Shown: one piece after another, positions 7,924-16,494 of the stretch
Layout of the letters: each line of letters opens with the position of its first letter
Numbering within the stretch: the first letter of the stretch is position 1
Assembly (NCBI RefSeq): GCF_900107455.1
Contig: NZ_FNQB01000005.1
Span: 62,001 to 126,000, forward strand
From: Asanoa ishikariensis
GTDB lineage: Bacteria; Actinomycetota; Actinomycetes; Mycobacteriales; Micromonosporaceae
Direction of reading: 5' to 3'
Length of the DNA stretch: 64,000 nt
The notes under the pieces: generated by a model
What the model saw: only the letters and a program-made list of their open reading frames with translations
Told to the model about the DNA's origin: nothing
Database searches by the model: none
Program-made: the position numbers and the translations under genes

Positions 7924-8127
7924 CATGCGCTGTCAGCGGTCGGCCGGTTCGGGCCGTGTTTGGCTTGGCACGGCCGAGCGCGCGGGCCCGGCCTTTACGG
8001 TGAGCCAGGTTTCCCGACCGGTTTGACCCTGACAATTGGACCCTGAGCTGCGCAAACTCGGTTCGGATACGGCCGCGTCTGGTCCACCAAGAGGGTGCCG
8101 CCGTCCCCAGCCGGGGGCTTTCGTGGT
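7924..8127. other. Gap with no supported gene
   Basis: About 200 bp between the SRPBCC gene and the ABC ATPase pseudogene. I see no start, ribosome binding site or family motif; the last part probably once encoded the N-terminus of the ATPase. Confidence 0.35.
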
Positions 8128-8420
8128 GGCGTCGCGTCCGCTCTTGGGCATCTTCGCCCTGCTCGGCTCCAACGGGGCGGGGGAAGACCACGGTAGTGAA
8201 GACCCTGTCCACGCTGCTAGGCCGACGCCGGGACGGCCCGGTCAACGGTTTCGATGTCGCGGCGTAGGCCGCTGACGTACGCGAGCCAATCAGTCTGACC
8301 GGGCAGTTCGCGGCGGTGGAAGAGATCCTCAGCGGGGACCAGAACCTCATCCTGATCGCCAAGCTGAGGCACCGCAAATCCGGGCGATCGCGGATGACCT
8401 GTTGCGGTGCTTCGCGCCGC
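8128..8420 (+). pseudogene. Broken ABC transporter ATPase (DrrA/daunorubicin-resistance family)
   Basis: Pieces in different frames spell a DrrA-like N-terminal half: IFALLGSNGAG then, after a one-base shift inside a G run (about 8175), KTTVVKTLSTLL; then VNGFDVAA, an in-frame TAG where the family has Gln, and AADVREPISLTGQFAAVEEI, LSGDQNLILIAKLRH. This covers Walker A and the Q-loop region. The signature motif and Walker B are missing. At least two frameshifts and one nonsense codon show that it is dead. The intact family exports drugs or lipids with a partner permease, which is also absent. Confidence 0.75.
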
Positions 8421-8718
8421 CTCTTCATCGGAATCCTCAATGGAGCTACGCTCCGCCGCAGGAAGCGAGGCGGCCTGCCAGTTTGGGTTTGGCGCGCCGC
8501 AGGTAATCCCAGAAGATCCCAAACAGATGATCGGCATTTTGGGCAAGATCGTGATCGAACAACGGGTTGCTCACGAGGACCGGACCAAGAACAGCCGATG
8601 ATCATCTAGCCGGAGCTGTCGCGGATCATCAGCCGAGCCTGGTCGGCTTCTTCGCCGCGCGGCGCATGATGCGATGGTTGTGGTTTGGATGTGGCGCCGT
8701 TCAAAGAGAGGGTGAGAG
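8421..8718. other. Relic stretch upstream of the monooxygenase-like gene
   Basis: No intact gene. On the plus strand 8490-8600 reads VIPEDPKQMIGILGKIVIEQ before a stop, and the minus strand reads FDHDLAQNADHLFGIFWDYL; either might be a fragment, and I recognise neither. The promoter of the gene at 8719 should be near the right end, where AAAGAGAGGGTGAG provides a strong ribosome binding site. Confidence 0.35.
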
Positions 8719-9051
8719 ATGATCTGTCGGATCTGGCGGGGCTGGACCACGCCCGAAAACGCCGACGCCTACGAGTCCGTCGTCCGGGGCCAAGTGATTC
8801 CGGGCATCGAGGCGCGGACGCTGCCCGGTTTCCGGCATATTGACCTGATGCGCCGTGACCTCAATGGTGAGGTCGAGTTCCTCACGGCCATGTGGTTCGA
8901 CGATGTCGCATCCATCCGGGGCTTCACCGGCGACGACTACGAAGTGAGCCACGTGCCGGAAGCCGCCCGCGCCGTACTGTCGCGCTTCGACGAGCGTGCC
9001 GCCCATTACAGCGTTCTAGAGGATCGGCCGCAGCCAGGTCCCGAGGGCTGA
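8719..9051 (+). CDS. Antibiotic-biosynthesis-monooxygenase-like (dimeric alpha/beta barrel) protein
   Basis: This 110-aa protein shows the ferredoxin-like ABM pattern: strand MICRIWRGWTTPENADAYES, a helix region, then LPGFRHIDLMRRDL and VEFLTAMWFDDVASIRGFTG. Relatives are small cofactor-free monooxygenases or heme-degrading/stress proteins that work as dimers; the substrate is unknown. An excellent GAGAGGGTGAG ribosome binding site lies just before ATG 8719. It stands alone between decayed stretches inside the tRNA-bounded segment. Confidence 0.7.
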   Translation: MICRIWRGWTTPENADAYESVVRGQVIPGIEARTLPGFRHIDLMRRDLNGEVEFLTAMWFDDVASIRGFTGDDYEVSHVPEAARAVLSRFDERAAHYSVLEDRPQPGPEG

Positions 9052-9455
9052 CGTGACCGGGGCAGGTCGCCACCGTACGGTCTCGGCGCGGGAGTCTCCG
9101 ACCGGCCTCGGGTTTCGACCCGCACCCGCGCGATCTGGCGGAGCGCCGCGCGGCGGCGCCGGCCGAGGTGTGGGCGTTGCCGAGAACGCCGCGGGCTTCC
9201 CGGCTGGAAAGGTTGGTCGTCTTTGTCGGCGAACGGGGCCAGGAAGGCGAGGTAGTAGTCGCGGGAGCAGCGATCCGAGCATCCAACGCCGCACCAGTCG
9301 AGATTCCGGTCCGTGCCCGGCACAGCGAGGAACTCGGCCGACTCGACCACTAGCCAGAAACTGGGCGATGCTGGCGATGATCAACCCGTCGGTGTCGTCT
9401 GACGTAGGGTGATGTCCGTGCGCGTCCGTGGCTGTCGCGAAGGGGCAATACGACC
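9052..9455. other. 404-bp gap with only shadow open frames
   Basis: Open frames of 60-120 codons exist on both strands here but have strongly biased composition (long Arg/Pro/Gly runs) and no family resemblance or ribosome binding site. I see no gene, although a minus-strand peptide near 9230-9350 (DWCGVGCSDRCSRDYYLAFL) might be a fossil. The promoter for the gene at 9456 should lie near the right end. Confidence 0.35.
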
Positions 9456-10154
9456 ATGGGAGATCGGCCGAGGCAGCAGCCGCCGGTTAGAAAGCCGCCA
9501 TCCCTCGACAGCCTCGAAGTCACCGGGACCCCGCCGCATGCGCAGTTCTTGGCGAGCGAGCACTGGAGCTTGCTAGCCACCCGCAGCATGACCTGGAACG
9601 AGATCTTCAGCCGGACCGGCACCTATCTGACCGTTCTCTCGGCCGCCGTCATCGCACTCTCGCTGGTGGCGAACGCGACCGGTGGCTTCGGGCAGGACTT
9701 CCGGACGTTCGCGCTGCTGGTACTCCCCGTTGTCCTGCTCGTCGGCGTGGGAACGTACTTCCGCCTGATCGAGGCCGATATCGAGGACGCCTGGCTGGTG
9801 ATCGGCATGAACCGGCTACGGCACGCCTACATTGAGCTAGCACCGGAGCTGGATCCTTACTTTGTCGCAAGCCATCACGACGACGAATCGGGCATGCTGC
9901 AGACGTATAGCTTCCGCAGTCGGGTCGGCCTGACCCACTGGCTCTCGGGATCGCCGGTCATCGTGGGCATCATCGACGCCGTCGTCACCGGCGTGCTGAC
10001 TGCGGTCGTCTGTCAGGCCGTGGGCGCCGGGGCTGTCCTGCGCACCATCGCCGGCGTCCTCGCCGCCCTCGCGGCCGCGGTCTTGCTCGGCACTATGGGC
10101 TATCGAAAGGTCCGCCAGGTAAGACGCGACTACCGCCCGCGTTTCCCGAGTTGA
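9456..10154 (+). CDS. Integral membrane protein of unknown function
   Basis: I do not recognise this 232-aa protein. After about 55 polar residues there are two adjacent hydrophobic segments (LTVLSAAVIALSLVANATG and FALLVLPVVLLVGVGTYF), a long cytoplasm-like central loop (MNRLRHAYIELAPELDPYFV), then two more segments (IIDAVVTGVLTAVVCQAV and IAGVLAALAAAVLLGTMGY) and a basic tail. This gives a four-helix topology with a soluble middle domain. Coding bias continues unbroken from ATG 9456. It belongs to the cargo of the tRNA-bounded segment. Confidence 0.6.
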   Translation: MGDRPRQQPPVRKPPSLDSLEVTGTPPHAQFLASEHWSLLATRSMTWNEIFSRTGTYLTVLSAAVIALSLVANATGGFGQDFRTFALLVLPVVLLVGVGTYFRLIEADIEDAWLVIGMNRLRHAYIELAPELDPYFVASHHDDESGMLQTYSFRSRVGLTHWLSGSPVIVGIIDAVVTGVLTAVVCQAVGAGAVLRTIAGVLAALAAAVLLGTMGYRKVRQVRRDYRPRFPS

Positions 10155-10597
10155 CCGCCCAGCCACGGTCTGCGCGAGATCCACACCGGGCCCTGCCGAG
10201 CCGATCAGGAGAATTCCGGTTAGCGGCTCGATGCGGGCACGTACTCGGGGCGGCGCAGGGATTGCGCCGACCCGGTCGACGAGCACGACGTGTCCGCTGA
10301 ACCAGGCCAGATAGAGCAGGGGGAAGATCGCGGACAGCTGGTCCGGATCGGCGGTCGATTCGCGCGGCGAGGGGAGGCCCTCACCGCGCATCTTTCAGCT
10401 AGCCGGTCCCCAATGATCCCCTGCGGGGCATCGCATGCGAGCGTTGGCCATCGGGGACTGCCCGTGCCGCGAGATCAGTTTGCCGTCTCAGCCGACGGCG
10501 GCCTTCCCGTCGCGATCGTCGAAGGGAGGGGTTCCGACACAGGGCATATCGGCACGCTGGGCCTTCTGCGCACAGACGGGTGAGGCTCGGCCGGGTG
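10155..10597. other. Gap, with a possible membrane-protein remnant on the minus strand
   Basis: The minus strand from about 10391 to 10210 reads MRGEGLPSPRESTADPDQLS, then a hydrophobic stretch IFPLLYLAWFSGHVVLV, before merging into antisense of the upstream membrane gene. This could be the start of a lost membrane protein, but evidence is weak. The remaining 200 bp holds nothing I can support. Confidence 0.3.
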
Positions 10598-11044
10598 TCA
10601 GGTTCGCGTTGCAGGGCGTGAAGGCCAACCCGCAGGAGCCGAAGGGTCCGCCGAGCTGACCCGGCCGGGTCGTTTGGCCGCGAGCTCCTCGTCATCGACG
10701 TATGTGATCATCTCGACGCCGGGGGGACAGAACATGGTCACGACGAACCGGCTCCAGCTGTCCGCGAGCAAGTTCGAGACCGTGTAGTGGATGACATCGC
10801 CACCTGGTTCCCAGAATGCCTCTCCGGCCTTGACCGGATAGGGCGCCCCGCCTTCGAGCTCGAACAGCATCTCCCCTTCGAGCATGAAGCCGAAGACGGG
10901 TCCGGAGTGCCGGTGCGGAGCGATGCCGGGGTCCCCTGGCGGCAGGTCGAGGTGTCGGACCATCGCCAACGAACCCTCCGGGATGGACGGCGGCTCGACC
11001 TCCAACAGGTCCCTCTGTGTCATGTGGGACTCGACAACAGGCAT
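10598..11044 (-). CDS. Small cupin-domain protein
   Basis: This 148-aa single-domain cupin carries both halves of the metal-binding signature: PGIAPHRHSGPVFGFMLEGE (His residues and the Glu) and AGEAFWEPGGDVIHYTVSN (second His). Such proteins bind a divalent metal and may be dioxygenases, isomerases or sensors; the substrate is not readable. ATG 11044 gives MPVVESHMTQRD; a second ATG 21 bases later is possible. The last 30 residues (RPGRVSSADPSAPAGWPSRP) look unstructured. It points away from the tRNA gene at the right end of the integrated segment. Confidence 0.7.
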   Translation of the reverse strand: MPVVESHMTQRDLLEVEPPSIPEGSLAMVRHLDLPPGDPGIAPHRHSGPVFGFMLEGEMLFELEGGAPYPVKAGEAFWEPGGDVIHYTVSNLLADSWSRFVVTMFCPPGVEMITYVDDEELAAKRPGRVSSADPSAPAGWPSRPATRT

Positions 11045-11292
11045 ACGACCAGGCTAGCTCTGTGTGGCCGCGCTGGTAGGGCGCTCGCTCTTGCCGGGGT
11101 CGATGCAGCCTTGCCGTCTCGGCTTGTGGATGTCACCAAAGCCGCCCGGCGGAGGCGGCGGGTGCGCCGACCGTGTCGCTGGCCGGTTCTTGCGTCCGGC
11201 TGCCAGCGTGATGACCGGCTCTTCGCCAGACCGTGGTCAAAGTTGGTCGCTGCCGTCGTGTGACCGGAACCGATAGTCACTCAGGGACGAAG
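11045..11292. other. Gap between cupin gene and tRNA terminator
   Basis: About 250 bp with no supported gene. It must contain the cupin promoter (reading left). Confidence 0.35.
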
Positions 11293-11325
11293 AGAGGGCA
11301 TATCCATCGATCAGATATGCCCTCT
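11293..11325 (-). terminator. Perfect 12-bp hairpin downstream of tRNA-Pro
   Basis: AGAGGGCATATC (11293-11304) pairs perfectly with GATATGCCCTCT (11314-11325) around a 9-base loop. It begins 9 bases past the tRNA 3' end in the tRNA's direction, so it is well placed to terminate or help process the tRNA transcript. There is no U-run, as is usual in high-GC actinobacteria. It lies outside the 45-bp repeat. Confidence 0.6.
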
Positions 11326-11330
11326 GAGCT

Positions 11331-11407
<77 letters not shown>

Positions 11408-11512
11408 TTGCCTCGCGGGGTGTTGCGTCCCGCATGGCAGCCGCTACAGAGTAGCGCACAGGGGGGCCCGGTGTTCCGCGTGGTCTGTGGTGTCGAGAGG
11501 CTGGAGGGGTCG

Positions 11513-12409
11513 ATGGGCGGTTTGGGGGCGATCGGGAACACTCCGTTGGTCGCGTTGGAGCTTGGCGGCGGGCCCGGGGAGGTCTGGGTCAAGGTTGAGG
11601 CGGCCAATCCGACCGGGTCGTACAAGGACCGGATGGCGCTCGCGATGATCGAGGCCGCTGAGCGGGACGGGCGCCTGCAACCCGGGCAGACCGTCGTCGA
11701 GTACACCGGCGGCAGCACTGGCTCCTCGCTTGCCTTTGTCTGTGCCGTCAAGGGCTACCCGCTCAAGATCGTGTCCTCCGACGCCTTCGCCACCGAGAAG
11801 ATCAGGACTATGCGGGCCTTCGGGGCCGAGGTTGAGCTCATCCACAGCCCGGGTGGGATCACCCCGCAGCTCATCCCGGCCATGGTCGCGCGGGCCGCGG
11901 AGATCGCCGCCGAGACCGGGGCCTTCTGGACCGATCAGTTCAACAACACCGACATGACCGACGGCTACCGCAGGATGGGGGAGGAGATCCTCGAGCAGGT
12001 CGACACCCTCGACGCCTTCTGCTCGTACGTGGGCACTGCCGGCGCCTTCCTCGGCGCTAGTCGGGCGCTCAGACAAAAGCTGCCCAAACTCAAGCGAGTC
12101 GCCGTCGAGCCCGGCGAGTCGGCCGTGCTCTCCGGCAAGCCGGCGGGGACCCACCACATCGAGGGTGGCGGCATCGGCTACTGGCCGCCCCAGCTAAGCC
12201 CGGCAGACTTCGACGAGGTGATCGCCATCCCCGACGCCGAGGCGTTCGCGACCGCGAGGAAAGCGGCCAGACAACACGGCATCTTCAGCGGCCCGTCCAC
12301 CGGCGCCAACCTCGCCGCGGCCCTTCAAATAGCAGCCAAGGACCAGCGAGTGGTCACCATCCAGGTAGACAGTGGACTCAAATACCTGTCCGGACCGCTC
12401 TACGCCTGA
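11513..12409 (+). CDS. PLP-dependent cysteine-synthase-family enzyme
   Basis: This 298-aa fold-type II enzyme has IGNTPLVALE at the N-terminus, the PLP Lys in NPTGSYKDRMA, EYTGGSTGSSLAFV (binding of substrate carboxylate, equivalent to the TSGNTG loop), FWTDQFNN, and GPSTGANLAAAL near the C-terminus for the PLP phosphate/ring. Cysteine synthases normally have NPxxSVKDR; the Ser-Tyr version seen here occurs in related lyases. It may make cysteine or a similar beta-substituted amino acid. I choose ATG 11513 because GGAGG (11503-11507) precedes it; the frame is open further upstream to the tRNA, without family sequence. Its 3' end overlaps the convergent hydrolase gene by 32 bp. Confidence 0.82.
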   Translation: MGGLGAIGNTPLVALELGGGPGEVWVKVEAANPTGSYKDRMALAMIEAAERDGRLQPGQTVVEYTGGSTGSSLAFVCAVKGYPLKIVSSDAFATEKIRTMRAFGAEVELIHSPGGITPQLIPAMVARAAEIAAETGAFWTDQFNNTDMTDGYRRMGEEILEQVDTLDAFCSYVGTAGAFLGASRALRQKLPKLKRVAVEPGESAVLSGKPAGTHHIEGGGIGYWPPQLSPADFDEVIAIPDAEAFATARKAARQHGIFSGPSTGANLAAALQIAAKDQRVVTIQVDSGLKYLSGPLYA

Positions 12410-13655
12410 ACACGACGACCAGCACCAGGCCGGAGAACACCAACAGCGCGCCAGCCAAAGACAACGAGACCACCGGTGAACCGGTGATAGGCAACCCACC
12501 AACGGGCGGCGGCGACTCGATGTAGTCGTACACCGCCCGCGCCAACTCCCGCACCGTCGATGCACCGAGCTCCTCGGGACCAGCGGTCAGGAACGCGACC
12601 GCGATCTCCGTACCCGGGATCAGGTAGTAGCCCACGTCGTGCGACACGTCGACCAGTTCCCCGGTCTTGTGCGCGACCGGCACCCCCGAGGGCAGCGCCG
12701 CCGGGATCTTGCCGTTGAGGGTCTGCTCCAGCATGAAGCTCAACAGCAGGTCCCGGTTGACCTGGCGCAGGACGTTCCCGGACCAGACCGCGCCCAGCAG
12801 GGAGATGACGTCGTCCGGTGACGTGAAGTTCTCCGGCGGCGCCGGCGCGAGCATCTTGCGCGCCAGCACCGTCTGCGTCTGGTTCATCGAGTCCGCCAGG
12901 GCGTTGACCGGCCCGAACCCACCGAGGTAGTCGATCAGCACGTTGGTGGCTGTGTTGTCGCTGTACTTGATCGTGTACTGGGCCAGCCGAAACAGTGTCA
13001 CGTTCTGCGGGAACGTCTCGTGCTGGAGCTCGCCGGTTCCTCCGACGACATCGGTCGGCAAGACCAGAACCGTGTCCGTGTACGCGGCCTGCCCGCAGTC
13101 GATGCGGCGCATGAGCTCGGTGATCACCCACAGCTTGATGAGGCTGGCGGCCTTCGGCCGGAAGCGCCCGGCCACCGAGATCTGCTGCTCGCCGTAGCGG
13201 CCGGACAGGTCGCGGACCGATACGCCTGCGGTCACCGGCGCCGCGTCCACGATCGCCTGCAGCTTCGCGCCCAGGGGGCGCAGCCGGCGACCGAGTGAAG
13301 GCGAAACGGGCGGCTGCGGGCTGGTCACCGTCGGACCGCTGAGGTGCCGCCGGCCAATCTCCAGAAAGCCGGTCGAGCGCCCGACCAACGGCACCCGGAA
13401 GCGATAAGCCGTCCCCTCGTACGTGATCCGCCCGCTCGCGAAACCGCCACCGACCCGCATCGTCGGGTTGTACAGCCGCCCGGTGTCGACCGAGCACGAC
13501 CGGTACCGAACAGTGCGCGTGGCGGCGTCGACCGAGAAGATCCCGTCGCCGGCGGGCATCCAAACAAGGGGAGCGGAAGCGGCAAACGAAGGCGACGCCG
13601 GCAGTGGCGCGACCAGGGCGACCAGCACCATCAGCGCCGCGTACCAACGCGCCAT
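12378..13655 (-). CDS. Cell-wall-anchored class A beta-lactamase-fold serine hydrolase
   Basis: After a Sec signal (MARWYAALMVLVALVAPLPA) comes an N-terminal domain of about 100 aa, then a penicillin-interacting serine hydrolase domain: SLIK (nucleophile Ser and Lys), YSDNTATNVLID (SDN motif) and HKTGEL (KTG motif). I see no clear ExxLN omega-loop Glu, so true beta-lactamase activity is doubtful; a peptidoglycan-related role is as likely. The C-terminus is a sortase signal: LPITG, a hydrophobic span (VVSLSLAGALLVFSGLVLVV) and a basic tail, so the protein should be linked to the cell wall. A start at 13700 is also possible; 13655 gives a standard signal peptide. Convergent with the cysteine-synthase-like gene. 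Confidence 0.85.
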   Translation of the reverse strand: MARWYAALMVLVALVAPLPASPSFAASAPLVWMPAGDGIFSVDAATRTVRYRSCSVDTGRLYNPTMRVGGGFASGRITYEGTAYRFRVPLVGRSTGFLEIGRRHLSGPTVTSPQPPVSPSLGRRLRPLGAKLQAIVDAAPVTAGVSVRDLSGRYGEQQISVAGRFRPKAASLIKLWVITELMRRIDCGQAAYTDTVLVLPTDVVGGTGELQHETFPQNVTLFRLAQYTIKYSDNTATNVLIDYLGGFGPVNALADSMNQTQTVLARKMLAPAPPENFTSPDDVISLLGAVWSGNVLRQVNRDLLLSFMLEQTLNGKIPAALPSGVPVAHKTGELVDVSHDVGYYLIPGTEIAVAFLTAGPEELGASTVRELARAVYDYIESPPPVGGLPITGSPVVSLSLAGALLVFSGLVLVVVFRRRAVRTGI

Positions 13656-13743
13656 TCCGACCCCCGAGAAAGCAGCGACGCAACGTGTCAACAAGAACAC
13701 GAAGAGTAGTCGAGGGTCGGGCCGGCACGCCGCAGGAACAGGA

Positions 13744-14946
13744 TCAATAAACCAGGACGAGGTACGCCGTGAAGGCCGCCACGGCCGCGACCGCGAAGGC
13801 CCGGTGTCGCGCCGTGACCACCGCCGCCGGCCGCTCGAACCGGCGCACCAGCACGACGAGCAGCCCGAGCGCCAGGGCCAGCACCGGGAACCAACTGAGC
13901 CGCTCCGCCACCCAAGCTCCGGAGGACGGCGCGTCGGTCAGCCCGTCGAACGAGCCCAGCCGTGCCGCGCCGGCGGACACCGCGACCAGCGCCGTCTGGT
14001 GCCAGCAGAAGATGGTCATCGCGCACAGGTTGAGCACCGCGACGACGGTCCACAGCGCGTTGTGCCGGTGGAGGAGCCGGTCGAAGCGCTCCCGGAGCAG
14101 GATCGCCGCACCCGACTGCACGGCCGCCAGCGCCGGCACCAGCAGCGACGGCGGGTTGGAGTTCGAGCGGCCCGCGCCGGGCACGGTCACCATGCTGGCC
14201 GGATACCGCAGAACGACCACCAGAGTCGCGAACAGCGCGGCTCCGCCGAGCAGCAGGCGCCACGCGGTGGTCCGGGTGATGCCGCCGCGGGCCCACGCCA
14301 CGCCGAGCTGATAGGTGAACATCCACGCGGGTACGACGGTGAGGTACCCGGCCCAGTCCGGCACGAGGTGCAGCCCGTAGCGCGCCACGTCGGCGACGGC
14401 GACCATGCCGGCCAGCGGCAGCGCGGCCGCCCAGCCCCAGCGCCGGTCCAGCCACATCGCCACCGGGGTGAGCGCCGTCACCACCGCGTAGATGCCGATG
14501 AACCAGAACGGCTGCACCAGCAGCACCGCCCAGGTGCGCAGCGTCGTGGGCGCCGCGCCGGCCAGCGCGGCGAGCGGCAGGGCGGCCGTGACCAGCGCGA
14601 CCGCGGCCAACACCGGCCACGCCAGGCGCAGGAATCGCCGCCTCAGCCAGGCCCGGTCGGTGCCTCCGCCCGCCCGCCACCGGGTCAGCGAAGCGCCCGC
14701 CGCGTAGCCGCCGACGAGAAAGAACACGCCGAGCATCTGGAGCAGCCAGGTCATGGGCGCGAGCCAGGCGGCGGCGCGCAGAGGGCTGTCGACGACGAGC
14801 CCGCCGGCGGTGCCCGGGCTGAGCCCGCCGACCAACCAATGTCCACACACGACACCGAGGATCGCCAGTGCCCGCAGGCCGTCTATGGCCCGTTCGCGAT
14901 GAAAAACGGCGGGGGCGACCGGGGTGAGGGATACCGTCGCGGTCAT
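13744..14946 (-). CDS. Membrane acyltransferase (acyltransferase 3 family)
   Basis: About 400 aa with roughly ten hydrophobic segments. It begins RERAIDGLRALAILGVVCGH, the typical first helix with the conserved R and H of acyltransferase 3 proteins, and has WLLQMLGVFFLVGGYAAGAS and CAMTIFCWHQTALVA in later helices. These enzymes acylate exported sugars, lipids or peptidoglycan; the acceptor is unknown. ATG 14946 follows a TCGAGAG purine stretch and gives the standard N-terminus; the open frame extends to 15021 without family sequence. It lies 88 bases beyond the start of the hydrolase gene on the same strand. Confidence 0.82.
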   Translation of the reverse strand: MTATVSLTPVAPAVFHRERAIDGLRALAILGVVCGHWLVGGLSPGTAGGLVVDSPLRAAAWLAPMTWLLQMLGVFFLVGGYAAGASLTRWRAGGGTDRAWLRRRFLRLAWPVLAAVALVTAALPLAALAGAAPTTLRTWAVLLVQPFWFIGIYAVVTALTPVAMWLDRRWGWAAALPLAGMVAVADVARYGLHLVPDWAGYLTVVPAWMFTYQLGVAWARGGITRTTAWRLLLGGAALFATLVVVLRYPASMVTVPGAGRSNSNPPSLLVPALAAVQSGAAILLRERFDRLLHRHNALWTVVAVLNLCAMTIFCWHQTALVAVSAGAARLGSFDGLTDAPSSGAWVAERLSWFPVLALALGLLVVLVRRFERPAAVVTARHRAFAVAAVAAFTAYLVLVY

Positions 14947-15282
14947 GCTCTCGACGCTAGGTCCGACGGCGACGGGACTCGATCCAGCGGCCAACCGGAT
15001 CCGAGGTGGTGACAACCCCACCCGTAAGGGGATTTCCGGAGGTGCTTGCGGTGTGTAGTGGGGGCGCGCTACCGTTCAGCCAGGCGAAGACGATCCGTCC
15101 TCAGCCGTCGCGCTGTTGTCGCAGCGCGAAGTCTACCGGTCACCCCCGTGGATGTGCGCAGCTTTCCTGCTGCCCCCCGGGAGGCCGTTCGTGATCGAGG
15201 CAGTTCGCCCGATCCATCTCGACCGCTCCCGGCGCGCCCAAAGAACACGCCGGGAACGACTACTTCCCATGAGGAGACGCGC
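14947..15282. other. Divergent intergenic region and rho leader
   Basis: 336 bp separate the acyltransferase start (minus) from the Rho start (plus). A frame in phase with Rho is open from 15046, but its Arg/Ser/Pro-rich translation is not family-like and I treat it as untranslated leader. Promoters for both genes must lie here. I could not identify a specific operator or riboswitch. Confidence 0.4.
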
Positions 15283-16494
15283 GTGCGCGCTACCCCCAAT
15301 GCTCCACAAGAGACGCCCGCTGGAGCGGATCCCGTCGACGGGATCGTCGACCAGCGCGGCGACCAGTACTTCCTGCGGACCCAGGGCTACGCGCCCGGCC
15401 CGCAGGACGCCTATCTCCCTCCGCCGCTGGTCCGCCGGCTCGGCCTGCGCCCCGGCGACCGGATCGTCGGCACCCTGCGCGCCGGTGAGGGCCAGGCCAA
15501 GAAGGCCGGCGGCCGCCAGCCGCAGAACAGGTCGCAGAGCAAGCCGCAGGGCAACCGCCCCCGCCCGGTCGAGACCGTCGACACGATCAACGGCCGCGAC
15601 CCGGAGCAGATCCGCCGGCGCCCTGACTTCTACGACCTGACTCCGGTGCACCCGCACGAGCGGCTCCGTCTGGAGACCGACCCGCGGCTGCTCACCACCC
15701 GGGTGATCGACCTCGTCATGCCGATCGGCAAGGGGCAGCGGGCGCTGATCGTGTCGCCGCCCAAGGCCGGTAAGACCATCGTGCTCAAGGCGGTCGCCCA
15801 GTCGGTCCTGCGCAACAACCCCGAGTGCCACGTGATGGTGCTGCTGATCGACGAGCGGCCCGAAGAGGTCACCGACCTGCAGCGCTCCGTCAAGGCCGAG
15901 GTCATCGCCTCGCCGTTCGACCGGCCGGCCCAGGACCACACCGCGGTCGCCGAGCTCGCCATCGAGCGGGCCAAGCGGCTCGTGGAGCTCGGCCGCGACG
16001 TCGTCATCGTGATGGACTCGCTGACCCGGCTCGGCCGCGCCTACAACAACACGGCCGGCGGCAACAGCCGTACCCTCTCCGGCGGTGTCGGCGCCTCCGC
16101 TCTCGCCCCGCCCAAGCGGCTGCTCGGCGCGGCCCGGGCCATCGACGGTGGCGGCTCGCTGACCATCATCGCGAGCGCGCTGATCGACACCGGCTCGCGC
16201 GGCGACACGCTGATCTACGAGGAGTTCAAGGGCACCGGCAACGCCGAGCTGACCCTCGACCGGGCCAGCGCCGACGGGCGGATCTTCCCGGCCGTCGACC
16301 TCAACCAGTCGGGTACGCGCAACGAGCACCTGCTGATGCCCCCGGACGAGCTGGCCGCCGTCCACCTGCTGCGCCGCGCGCTCGCCGGACGGGAGACCGT
16401 GCAGGCCCTACCGCAACTGCTCGAGCAGCTAGCCCGGACCGGCAGCAACGCCGAGTTCCTGCACCGCACCGCCGGCCACGCCCGCGTCGCCTGA
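15283..16494 (+). CDS. Short Rho-type transcription termination factor (probable second Rho)
   Basis: This RNA-dependent hexameric helicase has 403 aa. Residues about 15-70 form a cold-shock-like RNA-binding domain (RGDQYFLRTQGYAPGPQDAY, LPPPLVRRLGLRPGDRIVG); the N-terminal helical Rho_N bundle is absent. The ATPase core is complete: Walker A PPKAGKT, catalytic Glu in LLIDERPEEVTDLQRSV, Walker B VIVMDSLTRLGRAYN, Q-loop LSGGVGASALAPPKR, and EEFKGTGNAELTLDR (R-loop). GTG 15283 has GAGGAG six bases upstream. Main actinobacterial Rho proteins are much longer because of an Arg/Asp-rich insertion, so this is probably an accessory paralogue. Its 3' end overlaps the convergent monooxygenase gene by 66 bp. 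Confidence 0.9.
   Translation: MRATPNAPQETPAGADPVDGIVDQRGDQYFLRTQGYAPGPQDAYLPPPLVRRLGLRPGDRIVGTLRAGEGQAKKAGGRQPQNRSQSKPQGNRPRPVETVDTINGRDPEQIRRRPDFYDLTPVHPHERLRLETDPRLLTTRVIDLVMPIGKGQRALIVSPPKAGKTIVLKAVAQSVLRNNPECHVMVLLIDERPEEVTDLQRSVKAEVIASPFDRPAQDHTAVAELAIERAKRLVELGRDVVIVMDSLTRLGRAYNNTAGGNSRTLSGGVGASALAPPKRLLGAARAIDGGGSLTIIASALIDTGSRGDTLIYEEFKGTGNAELTLDRASADGRIFPAVDLNQSGTRNEHLLMPPDELAAVHLLRRALAGRETVQALPQLLEQLARTGSNAEFLHRTAGHARVA

Noticed and set aside
10598-11044. Frameshifted cupin at the right end of the island
   Set aside because: The cupin motifs are complete and in one frame; only the C-terminal tail is unusual, which is not enough to call it broken.
13423-15012. 529-codon plus-strand open frame
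   Set aside because: Pure antisense of the hydrolase and acyltransferase genes, which have clear motifs and signals; the translation is Arg/Gln/His-rich.
15046-15282. Longer Rho starting at 15046
   Set aside because: The added 79 residues show no Rho similarity, and GTG 15283 has a well-spaced GAGGAG.
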